In this document: positions 51,802 through 60,436 of the stretch, in pieces
How positions within the stretch are numbered: the stretch's first letter is position 1
How the letters are laid out: the number at the start of each line of letters is the position of its first letter
Source: CAVUFH01 sp963740835
Lineage (GTDB): Bacteria; Actinomycetota; Acidimicrobiia; IMCC26256; PALSA-610
Length of the DNA stretch: 64,000 nt
Direction of reading: 5' to 3'
Assembly: GCA_963740835.1 (NCBI GenBank)
Contig: CAVUFH010000003.1
Span: 868,001 to 932,000 of the forward strand
Notes under the pieces: model-generated
Databases searched by the model: none
What the model was told of the DNA's origin: nothing
The model's input: the letters and a program-made list of their open reading frames with translations, nothing else
Position numbers and translations under genes: made by a program

Positions 51802-51873
51802 CGCGGGTCAACTCTTGCGCTGACGCGGGTCAACTCTTGCGCTGACGCGGGTCAACTCTTGCGCTGACGCGCT
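51786..51873. repeat. 22-bp tandem repeat between convergent nuoN and patatin genes
   Basis: Copies of TCAACTCTTGCGCTGACGCG start at 51786, 51808, 51830 and 51852, exactly 22 bp apart. The first holds the end of nuoN; the last reaches the stop codon of the convergent phospholipase gene. The junction of successive units forms TGAC-GCGG-GTCA, an inverted repeat with a 4-bp spacer, three times in phase. Confidence 0.93.
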
Positions 51874-52880
51874 CAGCCCGCGACCGGCTCGGCCGATCCG
51901 GGACGCCAGAAGCGTCGTCGGGGACGTTGCTCGTGCGCCGGCCGCTGCAAGACGAGGTCGAGCTCGGTCGACGCGAGCCGGTGGGCCTGGTCGATGAGCT
52001 CGCGGCCGCCCGAGAAGTCGAACAGCTCGCGTGGATCGGGAGGGCGGGGCAGCACGATCACCTGGACGCGAGGCGGAACGGTGCGCATCTCGAGCTCGAA
52101 TCGTTGGCTGCGCGAGTGCATGAAGCTCGTCATCACGACGTCGAGCGCAGATCGCTCCTCGCGGTCGGCGGCGCCCGCCGATACGTTGAACACGAACACC
52201 CGGTCGACAGGTCCCGAGAGCGCGTGCCACAGCGGGACGCTGTCGACGACCCCGCCGTCCACCAAGCGCCGACCCTCGTGCTCGACGATCGGGAACACGC
52301 CCGGGAGCGCCGCGCTGGCGAGCAACGCCGGCTTGAGCGGACCGCGCGCGAACACGACCTCGTCGCCCGAATCGAGATCCGTTGCGATGACTCGGAGCGG
52401 CACCGAGAGGTCGGCGAAGCTCCGGGCCGGCGTGGCGCGGTCGACCAGCGCGTCCAGGCCGGTCGATTCGAACAGGAAGGTCTCCCTGCGCACCACGTTC
52501 CACGCTCGGCTCAAACGGGAGCCGGGGAACACGTCCGCCGAGGTCAGCGACGTCCACACGCGATCGAGTTGTGCGACGCCGGTGAGGTTCGGCGAGTAGG
52601 CGACGGCCGCGCCGTTGAGCGCACCGGCCGAAGTCCCGATCACGACGTCGGGTTCGATGCCCCGCTCGAGCACGGCGCGGAGCATCCCGACCTGGGCGAC
52701 GCCCTGGTTCCCCCCGCCGGACAGGACGAACGCGGTGCGCGGCGGTTCGCCATCGCGATCGCCGCGTTCCTCGGCGAACGGTCGCCAGGTGCTCAGCCGG
52801 CCGATGTCGGCGCGGCGGCGGCGCGCCCGTTCCGTCCCTTCGTGGTCCATGACCCCATGGTCGCGCTCGCGAGCACGCAC
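51873..52880 (-). CDS. Patatin-like phospholipase
   Basis: This serine acyl hydrolase of about 325-335 residues has the oxyanion loop SGGGNQGVAQVG, the nucleophile elbow GTSAG and the catalytic aspartate in DGGVVDSVPL, so the Ser-Asp dyad is intact. The N-terminal 45 residues are charged and not conserved; ATG at 52880 or 52850 can start it. It is the only minus-strand gene between the two nuo operons. The lipid substrate is unknown. Confidence 0.9.
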   Translation of the reverse strand: MRARERDHGVMDHEGTERARRRRADIGRLSTWRPFAEERGDRDGEPPRTAFVLSGGGNQGVAQVGMLRAVLERGIEPDVVIGTSAGALNGAAVAYSPNLTGVAQLDRVWTSLTSADVFPGSRLSRAWNVVRRETFLFESTGLDALVDRATPARSFADLSVPLRVIATDLDSGDEVVFARGPLKPALLASAALPGVFPIVEHEGRRLVDGGVVDSVPLWHALSGPVDRVFVFNVSAGAADREERSALDVVMTSFMHSRSQRFELEMRTVPPRVQVIVLPRPPDPRELFDFSGGRELIDQAHRLASTELDLVLQRPAHEQRPRRRFWRPGSAEPVAG

Positions 52881-53000
52881 CCGGAGCCGGGCGGTCCCGA
52901 TTCGGCCGGCCCGATTCCACCGATCCCGATTGCGCTGCGGAAAAAACCACCCGCGTATACTCCGCGTCGTTTCCCACCCGGGCCGGTTCCGGAGCCGCGC
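52881..53000 (+). promoter_or_regulatory. Divergent promoter region before the second nuo operon
   Basis: This 120-base spacer between the patatin gene and nuoA2 has a strong -10-like TATACT at 52956-52961, 40 bases before the nuoA2 start, with an unusual A6 run at 52941-52946. No good -35 hexamer sits at the standard 17-base spacing. I see no Rex operator here. Confidence 0.5.
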
Positions 53001-53363
53001 GTGACCGAGTTCTATAGGCAGTATCTGGCCGTCGCCGTGTTCGTGGTGGCGGCATTCGTGATGGTCGGAGCCATGCTGGGAGCGGCCCGACTCCTGCGAC
53101 CGACGAACCCGCAGGACGAGAAGTACATCACCTACGAATCGGGCTCCGACCCGTTGCCGCTCTTCGGCCAGGCGAACGTCCGCTACTACGTGTACGCGCT
53201 GCTCTTCGTCATCTTCGATGTCGAAGCGGTGTTCATCTTTCCGTGGGCGATCAACGTCGACGGCCTGGGCTGGTTCGGCCTGGTCGAGATGACGATCTTC
53301 ATTGCCGTCTTGCTGCTCGGCTTGGCGTACGTCTGGCGCAAGGGGCTGTTGAAGTGGGCTTAG
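53001..53363 (+). CDS. nuoA: Quinone oxidoreductase (complex I-like) subunit A, operon 2
   Basis: This three-helix subunit of 120 residues begins the second complex I operon. It has YITYESGSDP and ANVRYYVYALLFVIFDVEAVF. It lacks the C-terminal tail of its operon 1 paralogue. GTG at 53001 is used; longer in-frame extension upstream would run through the patatin gene. It overlaps nuoB by 10 bases. Confidence 0.93.
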   Translation: MTEFYRQYLAVAVFVVAAFVMVGAMLGAARLLRPTNPQDEKYITYESGSDPLPLFGQANVRYYVYALLFVIFDVEAVFIFPWAINVDGLGWFGLVEMTIFIAVLLLGLAYVWRKGLLKWA

Positions 53364-53863
53364 CCGGTTCCGACAAACTGCCCAAGCCGCTTTCGTGGCT
53401 GTTGAACTACAGCCGCAAGTACTCGCTCTGGATGTTCCAGTGGGGCCTCGCGTGCTGCGCGATCGAAATGGGCGCGGCGTTGGCCGGTCCCCGCTATGAC
53501 GTCATGCGCCTGGGTGTGATCCCGTTCCCGGCGAGTCCCCGGCAAGCGGACCTCATCGTCATCTCCGGCACCGTCACCGACAAGATGGCGCCGGCCATCA
53601 AGCGGCTCTACGAGCAGATGCCCGACCCGAAGTACGTCATCTCGATGGGGTCGTGCGCGAACTGCGGCGGTCCGTACTGGGACTCGTATTCCGTCACGAA
53701 GGGCGTCGACCAGATCATCCCGGTGGACGTGTACGTGCCGGGGTGTCCGCCCCGACCGGAAGCGTTCATCCAGGGCATCGTGTTGCTCCAGCAGCGGATC
53801 CAGGACGGCTACCAGGGCGCCCAGGACGGCGCGACCAGCCGGGAGCCGATCGTCGTTGGCTGA
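53354..53863 (+). CDS. nuoB: Complex I-like subunit B, operon 2
   Basis: This 169-residue subunit carries cluster N2. Its cysteines are in LACCAIEMG, GSCANCGG and GCPPRPE; the SCANCGG segment differs from CASTGG in the operon 1 copy. The N-terminal region NYSRKYSLWMFQWGL is amphipathic, as usual. The start is GTG at 53354. Confidence 0.94.
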   Translation: MGLAGSDKLPKPLSWLLNYSRKYSLWMFQWGLACCAIEMGAALAGPRYDVMRLGVIPFPASPRQADLIVISGTVTDKMAPAIKRLYEQMPDPKYVISMGSCANCGGPYWDSYSVTKGVDQIIPVDVYVPGCPPRPEAFIQGIVLLQQRIQDGYQGAQDGATSREPIVVG

Positions 53864-54566
53864 CGCGACCACGGCCCCGCCGGAGAGCGACGAGACGCCC
53901 GCGCTCGCGGAACGCGAGCAGGGGATGCTCGCGCGCCTCGAGCAGGAACTGGGCGACGGCCTGATCGAACCCGGCGCCGCGTTCGGCGGCTTGGTCGTTC
54001 GCATCGCGCCGGGATCGTGGCGCCGGGCCGCGCGCTTCTGCCGGGACCAGCTCGGCTGCGACTACCTCTCGTTCATCGCCGCCATCGACTGGATGCCGAC
54101 GCCCGTGATCGCGGAAGAGGGATCCGGCGACACTTCCGCGCCGGTCCAGCCCAAGGACATGACGTTCGGCGTCGGCGGATCGGCCGGGCGTCTCCAGGTG
54201 TTCGCGCACGTCGAGTCCACGCACCAAGCCGGGTCGGGGATCACGCTGAAGGTCGATGTCGACGAAGCCGACCCGCATGCAGAGTCGTGGGTGCCGGTCT
54301 ACCCCGGCGCGAATTGGCACGAGCGCGAGACATGGGAGATGTTCGGCATCGCGTTCGACGGCCATCCCAGCCTCCGCCACTTGTACCTCCCTTCGGAATT
54401 CGAAGGCCATCCCTTGCGCAAGGACTTCCCATTGCTCGCGCGCGAGGTGAAGCCCTGGCCGGGCCTGGTGGACGTGGAGCCGATGCCGGGTGACGCCTCC
54501 CCCGACGACGAAACCGTCGCCATCGAGGCCGGCGCCGAAGGCGCGGAGGGAGGTACGTCGGAATGA
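53856..54566 (+). CDS. nuoC: Complex I-like subunit C, operon 2
   Basis: This 236-residue peripheral subunit has the family signature YPGANWHERETWEMFGIAFDG and GHPLRKDFP. Compared with operon 1 it has an insertion of about 25 residues near 80-105 (EEGSGDTSAPVQPKDM) and an acidic C-terminal tail. The start is TTG at 53856; it overlaps nuoD by 4 bases. Confidence 0.93.
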   Translation: MADATTAPPESDETPALAEREQGMLARLEQELGDGLIEPGAAFGGLVVRIAPGSWRRAARFCRDQLGCDYLSFIAAIDWMPTPVIAEEGSGDTSAPVQPKDMTFGVGGSAGRLQVFAHVESTHQAGSGITLKVDVDEADPHAESWVPVYPGANWHERETWEMFGIAFDGHPSLRHLYLPSEFEGHPLRKDFPLLAREVKPWPGLVDVEPMPGDASPDDETVAIEAGAEGAEGGTSE

Positions 54567-55765
54567 CGACCACTCCTACCGACCGGCCGCAACCGGGCGA
54601 GCTCCCCGAGTTCGAGGTCGACCCGACGTTGTACCGGCACCTCGCCGACTCGCAGCTGAACGTCGAGCTCGACACCGGCGACATGATCCTCAACATCGGG
54701 CCGCAGCACCCGGCGACGCACGGGACGCTGCGGCTCGTCGTGCGCCTCGACGGCGAGCGCGTCATCGCCGCGGACCCGGTGATCGGTTACATGCACCGCG
54801 GTTACGAGAAGCTCACGGAGTACCGCACCTATCCGCAGATCACGACGCTCATCAACCGGATCGACTGGTTGTCGTCGTTCGCCAACGAGGTGCCGTTCAT
54901 CCACGGTGCCGAGAAGTTGATGAACATCGAGGCGCCCCCGCGCGCCGAGTGGATCCGCACCGCACTCACCGAGCTGTCGCGCATCGCGACGTTCCTGCTG
55001 TTCCTCGGCGAGATGGGCTTGCAGGTCGGCGCGATCACGCCCGCCTTCTACGGCTTCCGCGATCGCGAGTACGTCCTGAACCTCATCGAAGCGGCAACCG
55101 GCGGTCGCTTCCACCCGAACTTCAACCGCATCGGCGGCATCAAGGAAGACCTGCCGTGGGGTTGGATCTCCGACTGCCGCGAAGCGATGCGCAAGGTGCT
55201 CGAGTCGTGCGACACGTTCGAGGATCTCGTGGTCGGCAACCCGATCTTCGAGGAGCGCACCCGCTCGATCGGCATCATCCCCGGTGAGCTCGGCGCGTCG
55301 TACGGCGTCAGCGGTTCCAACCTCCGCGCGAGCGGCGTCGACTGGGACCTGCGGCGCGACGGCCGGCCGTACCTCGTCTACAACGAGCTCGACTGGCGCG
55401 TCTGGACCCACCCCGACGGCGACTCGTTCGCGCGCTACTGGGTGCGGCTGCAGGAGACGCGTGAGTCGGCGCGCATGGTGTTGCAGATCATCGACGGCTT
55501 GCCGGCCGGGCCGATCATGGCCAAGGTGCCGCGCATCATCAAGGTGCCGCAGGGCGAGGTCTGGGTGAACACCGAGAACCCGCTCGGCGAGATGGGGTAC
55601 TACGTCGTCTCGAAGGGCGCGACCGGCCCGTTCCGCGTCAAGATCCGTTCCGCGTCGTTCTCGAACGTCTCGATCCTCGACTGGTTGCTGCGCGGCGTGT
55701 ACGTCCCGGACGTCATCACGATCCTCGCGAGCCTCTACTTCATCCTCGGAGACATCGACCGGTGA
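54563..55765 (+). CDS. nuoD: Complex I-like subunit D, operon 2
   Basis: This 400-residue quinone-site subunit has GPQHPATHGTLRLVV, GYMHRGYEKL and RAEWIRTAL. It is shorter at the N-terminus than the operon 1 copy and clearly diverged from it, so the two operons are not a recent duplication. The ATG overlaps nuoC by 4 bases. No nuoE, nuoF or nuoG follows; a repeat element and nuoH come next. Confidence 0.94.
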   Translation: MTTTPTDRPQPGELPEFEVDPTLYRHLADSQLNVELDTGDMILNIGPQHPATHGTLRLVVRLDGERVIAADPVIGYMHRGYEKLTEYRTYPQITTLINRIDWLSSFANEVPFIHGAEKLMNIEAPPRAEWIRTALTELSRIATFLLFLGEMGLQVGAITPAFYGFRDREYVLNLIEAATGGRFHPNFNRIGGIKEDLPWGWISDCREAMRKVLESCDTFEDLVVGNPIFEERTRSIGIIPGELGASYGVSGSNLRASGVDWDLRRDGRPYLVYNELDWRVWTHPDGDSFARYWVRLQETRESARMVLQIIDGLPAGPIMAKVPRIIKVPQGEVWVNTENPLGEMGYYVVSKGATGPFRVKIRSASFSNVSILDWLLRGVYVPDVITILASLYFILGDIDR

Positions 55766-55776
55766 TCTCTCTGCCC

Positions 55777-55834
55777 GTGCGGACCCAGCGCAGCCTCGAT
55801 CGGCGAAGCCCCCTCAGCGCGAAGCGGAGGGAGC
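55777..55834 (+). repeat. Dispersed repeat element before nuoH2
   Basis: This diverged 58-bp copy starts GTGCGGACCCAGCGCAGCC and ends GAAGCGGAGGGAGC. It fills the nuoD-nuoH gap and its GGAGGG (55826-55831) lies 7 bases before the GTG start of nuoH, a good ribosome binding site. It sits where nuoEFG lie in operon 1. Confidence 0.75.
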
Positions 55835-55838
55835 CGTA

Positions 55839-56876
55839 GTGGTCGCTGTCGACATCGGGTGGGGCACCACACTCACGATCAAGACGCTGATCGTGCTCGG
55901 CATCGTGCCGTTGACCGCGCTCATCCTCGGCTACACGTTCCTGCTGAAGATGATGAGCCACATGCAGAGCCGGCTCGGGCCGATGGACCCCGGCGGGTTC
56001 CACGGCTGGTACCAGCTCGTCGGCGACGGCCTGAAGTTCCTCCAGAAGGAGGACATCATGCCGAGCGAGTCGGACCGCAAGGTCTTCGCGCTCGCGCCGG
56101 CGATCGTCGTCATGTCGACGTTCCTCGTGTTCGTCGTGATTCCGGCCGGCCCGCGACTCGTCGTCGCACCGCTCGACGTCGGCGTCTTCTATGCACTCGC
56201 GGTGTCGAGCCTGAGCGTCGTCGGCGTGCTGATGGCCGGCTGGGCGAGCGCGAACAAGTACGCGCTCCTGGGCGCCCTCCGCGCCGCCGCGCAGCTGATC
56301 GCGTACGAACTGCCGCTCGTGCTCGCGGTCGTCGGCGTCGTGATCCAGGCGGGCACGATGAACCTGCAGGGGATCGTCGAGTTCCAGCGCAGCGGCGAGA
56401 TCTTCGGGTTCGGCGGGCTCGGCTTCCCGCTGATCCTCACGCAGTTCGTGGGCTTCGCACTGTTCATGGTCGCGGCCCAGGCCGAGCTGACGCAGCCGCC
56501 GTTCGACATGCCCGTCGCGGAGTCGGAACTGGTGGCCGGCTACATGGTCGAGTACACCGGCTTCCGGTTCTTGTTCTTCTTCATCGGCGAGTTCGGGACG
56601 GCGTTCGCGTTCGCGGCGCTGGCCGCCACGATGTTCCTCGGCGGATGGTCGGTCCCGTTCGTCAATCCTGCGCACAACATGTTGCTCGCCGACGTCCTCG
56701 GCCCGGTCGTGCTGTTCGTCAAGGTGATGCTCGTCGCCTTCTTGATGTTCTGGGCGCGGTTCACGTACCCGCGCCTGCGGGAGGACCAGCTCCAGGCGCT
56801 GGCGTGGAAGTGGCTCATCCCGATCGCGCTGCTCAACATCCTCGCGACGGGCGTGCTGAAGGTGGCATTTACATGA
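55839..56876 (+). CDS. nuoH: Complex I-like subunit H, operon 2
   Basis: This eight-helix membrane subunit of 345 residues has MQSRLGPMDPGGFHGWYQL (variant of the RxGPNR region), QPPFDMPVAESELVAGYMVEY in the acidic loop, and FFFIGEFGTAFAFAAL. It is shorter than the operon 1 paralogue. The GTG start is at 55839. Confidence 0.94.
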   Translation: MVAVDIGWGTTLTIKTLIVLGIVPLTALILGYTFLLKMMSHMQSRLGPMDPGGFHGWYQLVGDGLKFLQKEDIMPSESDRKVFALAPAIVVMSTFLVFVVIPAGPRLVVAPLDVGVFYALAVSSLSVVGVLMAGWASANKYALLGALRAAAQLIAYELPLVLAVVGVVIQAGTMNLQGIVEFQRSGEIFGFGGLGFPLILTQFVGFALFMVAAQAELTQPPFDMPVAESELVAGYMVEYTGFRFLFFFIGEFGTAFAFAALAATMFLGGWSVPFVNPAHNMLLADVLGPVVLFVKVMLVAFLMFWARFTYPRLREDQLQALAWKWLIPIALLNILATGVLKVAFT

Positions 56877-56884
56877 TGGGTGGG

Positions 56885-56940
56885 AAGCGGAACGTCGGCG
56901 TCTCGCCAAAGGCCCCTGGCCGCAGTGAGCGGGAGGGAAC
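56885..56940 (+). repeat. Possible diverged repeat element before nuoI2
   Basis: The spacer contains GCGGAACGTCGGCG, AAAGGCCCCTGG and GAGCGGGAGGGAAC in the same order as the dispersed repeat, but with many changes. Its GGGAGGG end serves as the ribosome binding site of nuoI. Relationship to the repeat family is a guess. Confidence 0.45.
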
Positions 56941-57420
56941 ATGAAACGCCAGATCAAGGGGATGCTCGGTGGGCTCGGCGTCACGTTCAAGACGATGACG
57001 AAGCCCGCGGTCACGGTGCAGTACCCGCACGAGCGCGAGGATCCGCCCACGCGCGCGCGCGGCGTCATCGCGCTGAAGGAAGAGAACTGCACGGTCTGCA
57101 TGCTGTGTGCCCGGTCGTGCCCCGACTGGTGCATCTACATCGAAGGTCACAAGGAAACGCGTCCGCCGCGTCGTGAAGGCGGGCGACCTCGCAGCGTCAG
57201 CGTCCTCGACCGATTCGACATCGACTACGCGCTGTGCATGTACTGCGGCATCTGCGTCGAGGTCTGCCCGTTCGACGCGCTGTTCTGGAGTCCCGAGTTC
57301 GAGTACTCCGAACGACGCATCGCCGAACTGCTGCACGACAAGGACAAGCTCGGCGAGTGGATGGAGACCGTCCCCGAGCCCGAGCCGCTCGAGCTCGGCG
57401 CCCAGAAGGGGAAGAAGTAG
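56941..57420 (+). CDS. nuoI: Complex I-like subunit I, operon 2
   Basis: This 159-residue ferredoxin-like subunit has two [4Fe-4S] motifs, NCTVCMLCARSCPDWC and LCMYCGICVEVCPFDA. It is about 50 residues shorter than the operon 1 copy because the acidic tail is missing. It starts at ATG 56941 after a GGGAGGG site and shares one base with the next gene. Confidence 0.93.
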   Translation: MKRQIKGMLGGLGVTFKTMTKPAVTVQYPHEREDPPTRARGVIALKEENCTVCMLCARSCPDWCIYIEGHKETRPPRREGGRPRSVSVLDRFDIDYALCMYCGICVEVCPFDALFWSPEFEYSERRIAELLHDKDKLGEWMETVPEPEPLELGAQKGKK

Positions 57421-57912
57421 TGGTCGCGGAGAACATCGCCTTCGGTGTGCTCGCGGCCGCGATGGCGTTGAGCGCGATCGGTGTGGTCACGACGAAGAAC
57501 GTCGTGCACGCCGCGCTGTTCCTCGTGGTCGTGCTCGCTGGCGGCGCGGGTCAGTTCCTGCTGCTCGGCCAGGAATTCGTCGCGTGGGTACAGGTACTCG
57601 TCTACATCGGCGCGGTGATCGTCCTGTTCCTGTTCGGGATCATGCTGACGCGCGCACCCGATGCACCCCAAGGACTCGCTCGACAACGACCTCAAGTGGC
57701 CCGGTCTCGTGGTGTCGCTCTTCCTCGGCGGGATCCTCGCCGCGCTGATGATCAACGCGTTCGATAACTCGAAGATCCAGCTCGACGCGCCGACCCGCAC
57801 CGCGGCGGTGACGAACTCGCTGTTCCGGAACTACATCGTGCCGTTCGAGGTCGTGGGCATCCTCCTGCTGGCCGCGCTCATCGGCGCCGTCGTGCTGGCG
57901 CGCAAGGACTGA
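57420..57912 (+). CDS. nuoJ: Complex I-like subunit J, operon 2, frameshifted
   Basis: The first frame (GTG 57420) carries TKNVVHAALFLVVVLAGGAG and VLVYIGAVIVLFLFGIMLTRAP, then turns nonsensical. From 57661 the +1 frame continues as MHPKDSLDNDLKWPGLVV and three more hydrophobic segments to the stop at 57912. Deleting one base near 57659 restores TRAPMHPKDSLDND. The second part could also be translated from its own ATG at 57661, giving a split NuoJ. Confidence 0.85.
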
Positions 57913-57927
57913 GGAGGACCGGCCCGC

Positions 57928-58227
57928 ATGATGCTCAACCAGTTCCTCCTCCTCAGCGCGTTCCTGTTCTGCACGGGTATCTACGGCGTACTCACGCGCA
58001 AGCACACGGTGCTCGTGCTGATGAGCGTCGAGCTGATGCTGGCCGCGGTGAACATCAACCTGGTTGCCTTCGGCGCCTACAACCACACGGTCGCGGGCCA
58101 GGTCTTCGCGTTGTTCGTGCTCACGATCGCGGCCGCCGAAGTCGGTGTCGGCCTCGCGATCGTGCTCCTGATCTACCGCAACCTGCGCAGCGCCGACCTC
58201 GACGACGTCGACGTGCTGAAGGGCTGA
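57928..58227 (+). CDS. nuoK: Complex I-like subunit K, operon 2
   Basis: This three-helix subunit of 99 residues has LMSVELMLAAVNINLVAFG and IAAAEVGVGLAIVLLIY with the conserved glutamates. GAGGAGG lies 9 bases before the ATG at 57928, one of the clearest ribosome binding sites of the window. Confidence 0.93.
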   Translation: MMLNQFLLLSAFLFCTGIYGVLTRKHTVLVLMSVELMLAAVNINLVAFGAYNHTVAGQVFALFVLTIAAAEVGVGLAIVLLIYRNLRSADLDDVDVLKG

Positions 58228-58237
58228 CTGCAGACCG

Positions 58238-60418
58238 ATGTGGTTCCTCGAGAATGCCTGGTTGGTCCCGCTGATCCCGGCGGTCTCCTTCGCGATCATC
58301 TTGCTGTTCGGGAAGCGCATGCCTCACCACGGCGCAGAGGTCGGCATCGCGGCGGTCGGCGCGTCGTTCGTGCTCTCCGTCGGCGCCGCGATCCAGTGGA
58401 TCAACCTTGTCCGGGACGCGGAGGGCACGCACGGCGTCTCGGGTGCGCTCGGTGCGCTCGGCCGCAGCGTCGGTCACATGTCGGCCGAAGGCGGCCACGC
58501 CACGGTCATCGAGCCGATCACGCGCAGCACCACCTGGTTCGAGAACGGCGGTGTGCATCTCGGTGTCGGCGTCCAGGTCGACGGTCTTACCGTGATGATG
58601 ATGTTCGTCGTCACGACGATCTCGCTGCTGGTGCACATCTACTCCATCGAGTACATGCGCGGCGACCGGCGCTTCACGCACTTCTACGCGGCGCTGAGCC
58701 TGTTCACCGCGTCAATGTTGCTGCTCGTCGTGGCCGACAACACCCTGCAGATGCTCGTGGGTTGGGAGCTCGTAGGCCTGTGCTCGTACATGCTGATCGG
58801 GCACTGGTGGGAAGAGAAGCCGAACTCCGATGCCGCGTTGAAGGCGTTCCTGACGACACGCACGGGTGACATCGGGCTCCTCATCGGCGTCATCATGACG
58901 TTCTTCCTGGTGCAAGCCGCCACCGGTCGGGGCTCGTTCAACACGGTCGCCGTCAATCAGGCCGCCCTGTCCGGCAAGGTGAGCCACACCCTCGTGCTGT
59001 GGTGCGCGGTCGGGCTGATGTTCGGGATCATCGGCAAGTCCGGCCAGTTCCCGTTGCACACGTGGTTGCCGGATGCCATGGCCGGCCCGACACCGGTGTC
59101 CGCGCTCATCCACGCGGCGACGATGGTCGTCGCCGGCGTGTTCCTCGGTGCCCGCCTGTTCCCGGTGTTCTTCCAGGGCTTCTCGATTGGGAACGGCGGC
59201 GTCAACTTCATGGCCGCCATCGGCGGCATCACCGTGATCATCGGCGCCGCGCTCGCGTTCGTCCAGGACGACATCAAGAAGGTCCTCGCCTATTCGACGA
59301 TCAGCCAGCTCGGCTACATGGTGATGGGGCTCGGCGTCGGCGCGTGGGTGGCCGCGATCTTCCACCTGTTCACCCACGCGTTCTTCAAGGCCGACCTGTT
59401 CCTCGGCGCCGGTTCCGTGAGCCACTCGGGTTCGCACCACTCCTTCGACATGAAGAAGGACATGGGCGGGCTCAAGAAGTACATGCCGCAAACGTTCTGG
59501 ACGTTCATCATCGGCACGGTCGCGCTGTGCGGCATCTTCCCGCTCGCCGGGTTCTGGTCGAAGGACGAGATCCTCGTCAACGCGAACGCGAACGGCTACA
59601 GGACGTTCTTCATCGTCGGGCTCATCGGTGCCTTCATGACCGGGGCGTACATGACGCGCTGCGTCTACCTCGTGTTCTTCGGCGAGTACCGCGGCGGCCA
59701 CCACGGCGAGACCCACGCCACCGACGTCGGCGACGAGCTCGTCGAGCACGACCTGGCCGATGTCCAACACGGCGACGAGGTCGCGCACCACGGCGAGCCG
59801 CATGAGAGCAACGGGCTGATCACCGGTCCGTTGTGGGTGCTGTCGTTCTTCGCGGTCTTCGTCGGTCTGCTGAACGCACCTGGCATCGAGAAGTTCACCG
59901 AGTGGTTCGAACCCAGGTTTGCGTTCCCCGAAGTGCCCGAAGCGAAATTCGCGGTCGGCTGGGCCGTGCTCTCGGTTGCGATCGCGCTCGCGGGCGTCGG
60001 TGCTTCCTACCTCTACTACTGGAAGAGCATCGGTGCGGTGCGGCTCAGCGAGCGCAACCGTCTGGCGTACGCGGGCAAGCAGTTCCTGGTGAACAAGTAT
60101 TACCTCGATGTCCTCTACACCGACATCATCGTCGGTTCGATCAAGGGTCCCATCGCACGCGCGGCGTACTGGTTCAACCAGCATGTCATCGACAACGTCC
60201 TGAACTACACGGGCCGCGGCGCGCGCGAGTTGGGCAAGGTCACGTACAACTACATCGATCAGCGTGGCGTCGACGGCATCGTGAACGGCATCGGCATAGG
60301 CACTGGTGAAGCAGGTGGCGCAGTGCGCCAGATCCAGACGGGTCGCCTGCAGTTCTACGCACTCATGCTCGTCCTGGCCGTGGGCGTGTTCGCCCTCGTG
60401 CTCTGGATCGCGGCTTAG
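58238..60418 (+). CDS. nuoL: Complex I-like subunit L, operon 2
   Basis: This 726-residue antiporter-like subunit has LVGWELVGLCSYMLIGHWWEE, FPLHTWLPDAMAGPTPVSAL and LAYSTISQLGYMVMGLG. A His-rich, acidic hydrophilic loop lies at about residues 485-525 (HHGETHATD, HHGEPHES). The N-terminal outside loop (about 55-110) is longer than in operon 1. The C-terminal lateral helix region is present. Confidence 0.94.
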   Translation: MWFLENAWLVPLIPAVSFAIILLFGKRMPHHGAEVGIAAVGASFVLSVGAAIQWINLVRDAEGTHGVSGALGALGRSVGHMSAEGGHATVIEPITRSTTWFENGGVHLGVGVQVDGLTVMMMFVVTTISLLVHIYSIEYMRGDRRFTHFYAALSLFTASMLLLVVADNTLQMLVGWELVGLCSYMLIGHWWEEKPNSDAALKAFLTTRTGDIGLLIGVIMTFFLVQAATGRGSFNTVAVNQAALSGKVSHTLVLWCAVGLMFGIIGKSGQFPLHTWLPDAMAGPTPVSALIHAATMVVAGVFLGARLFPVFFQGFSIGNGGVNFMAAIGGITVIIGAALAFVQDDIKKVLAYSTISQLGYMVMGLGVGAWVAAIFHLFTHAFFKADLFLGAGSVSHSGSHHSFDMKKDMGGLKKYMPQTFWTFIIGTVALCGIFPLAGFWSKDEILVNANANGYRTFFIVGLIGAFMTGAYMTRCVYLVFFGEYRGGHHGETHATDVGDELVEHDLADVQHGDEVAHHGEPHESNGLITGPLWVLSFFAVFVGLLNAPGIEKFTEWFEPRFAFPEVPEAKFAVGWAVLSVAIALAGVGASYLYYWKSIGAVRLSERNRLAYAGKQFLVNKYYLDVLYTDIIVGSIKGPIARAAYWFNQHVIDNVLNYTGRGARELGKVTYNYIDQRGVDGIVNGIGIGTGEAGGAVRQIQTGRLQFYALMLVLAVGVFALVLWIAA

Positions 60419-60436
60419 CGGAGGGAAAGCAATTCG

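Noticed and set aside
57420..57912. Programmed ribosomal frameshift in nuoJ2
   Set aside because: No slippery heptamer and pseudoknot are visible at the site, and similar +1 shifts occur in unrelated genes, so base-call error is simpler.
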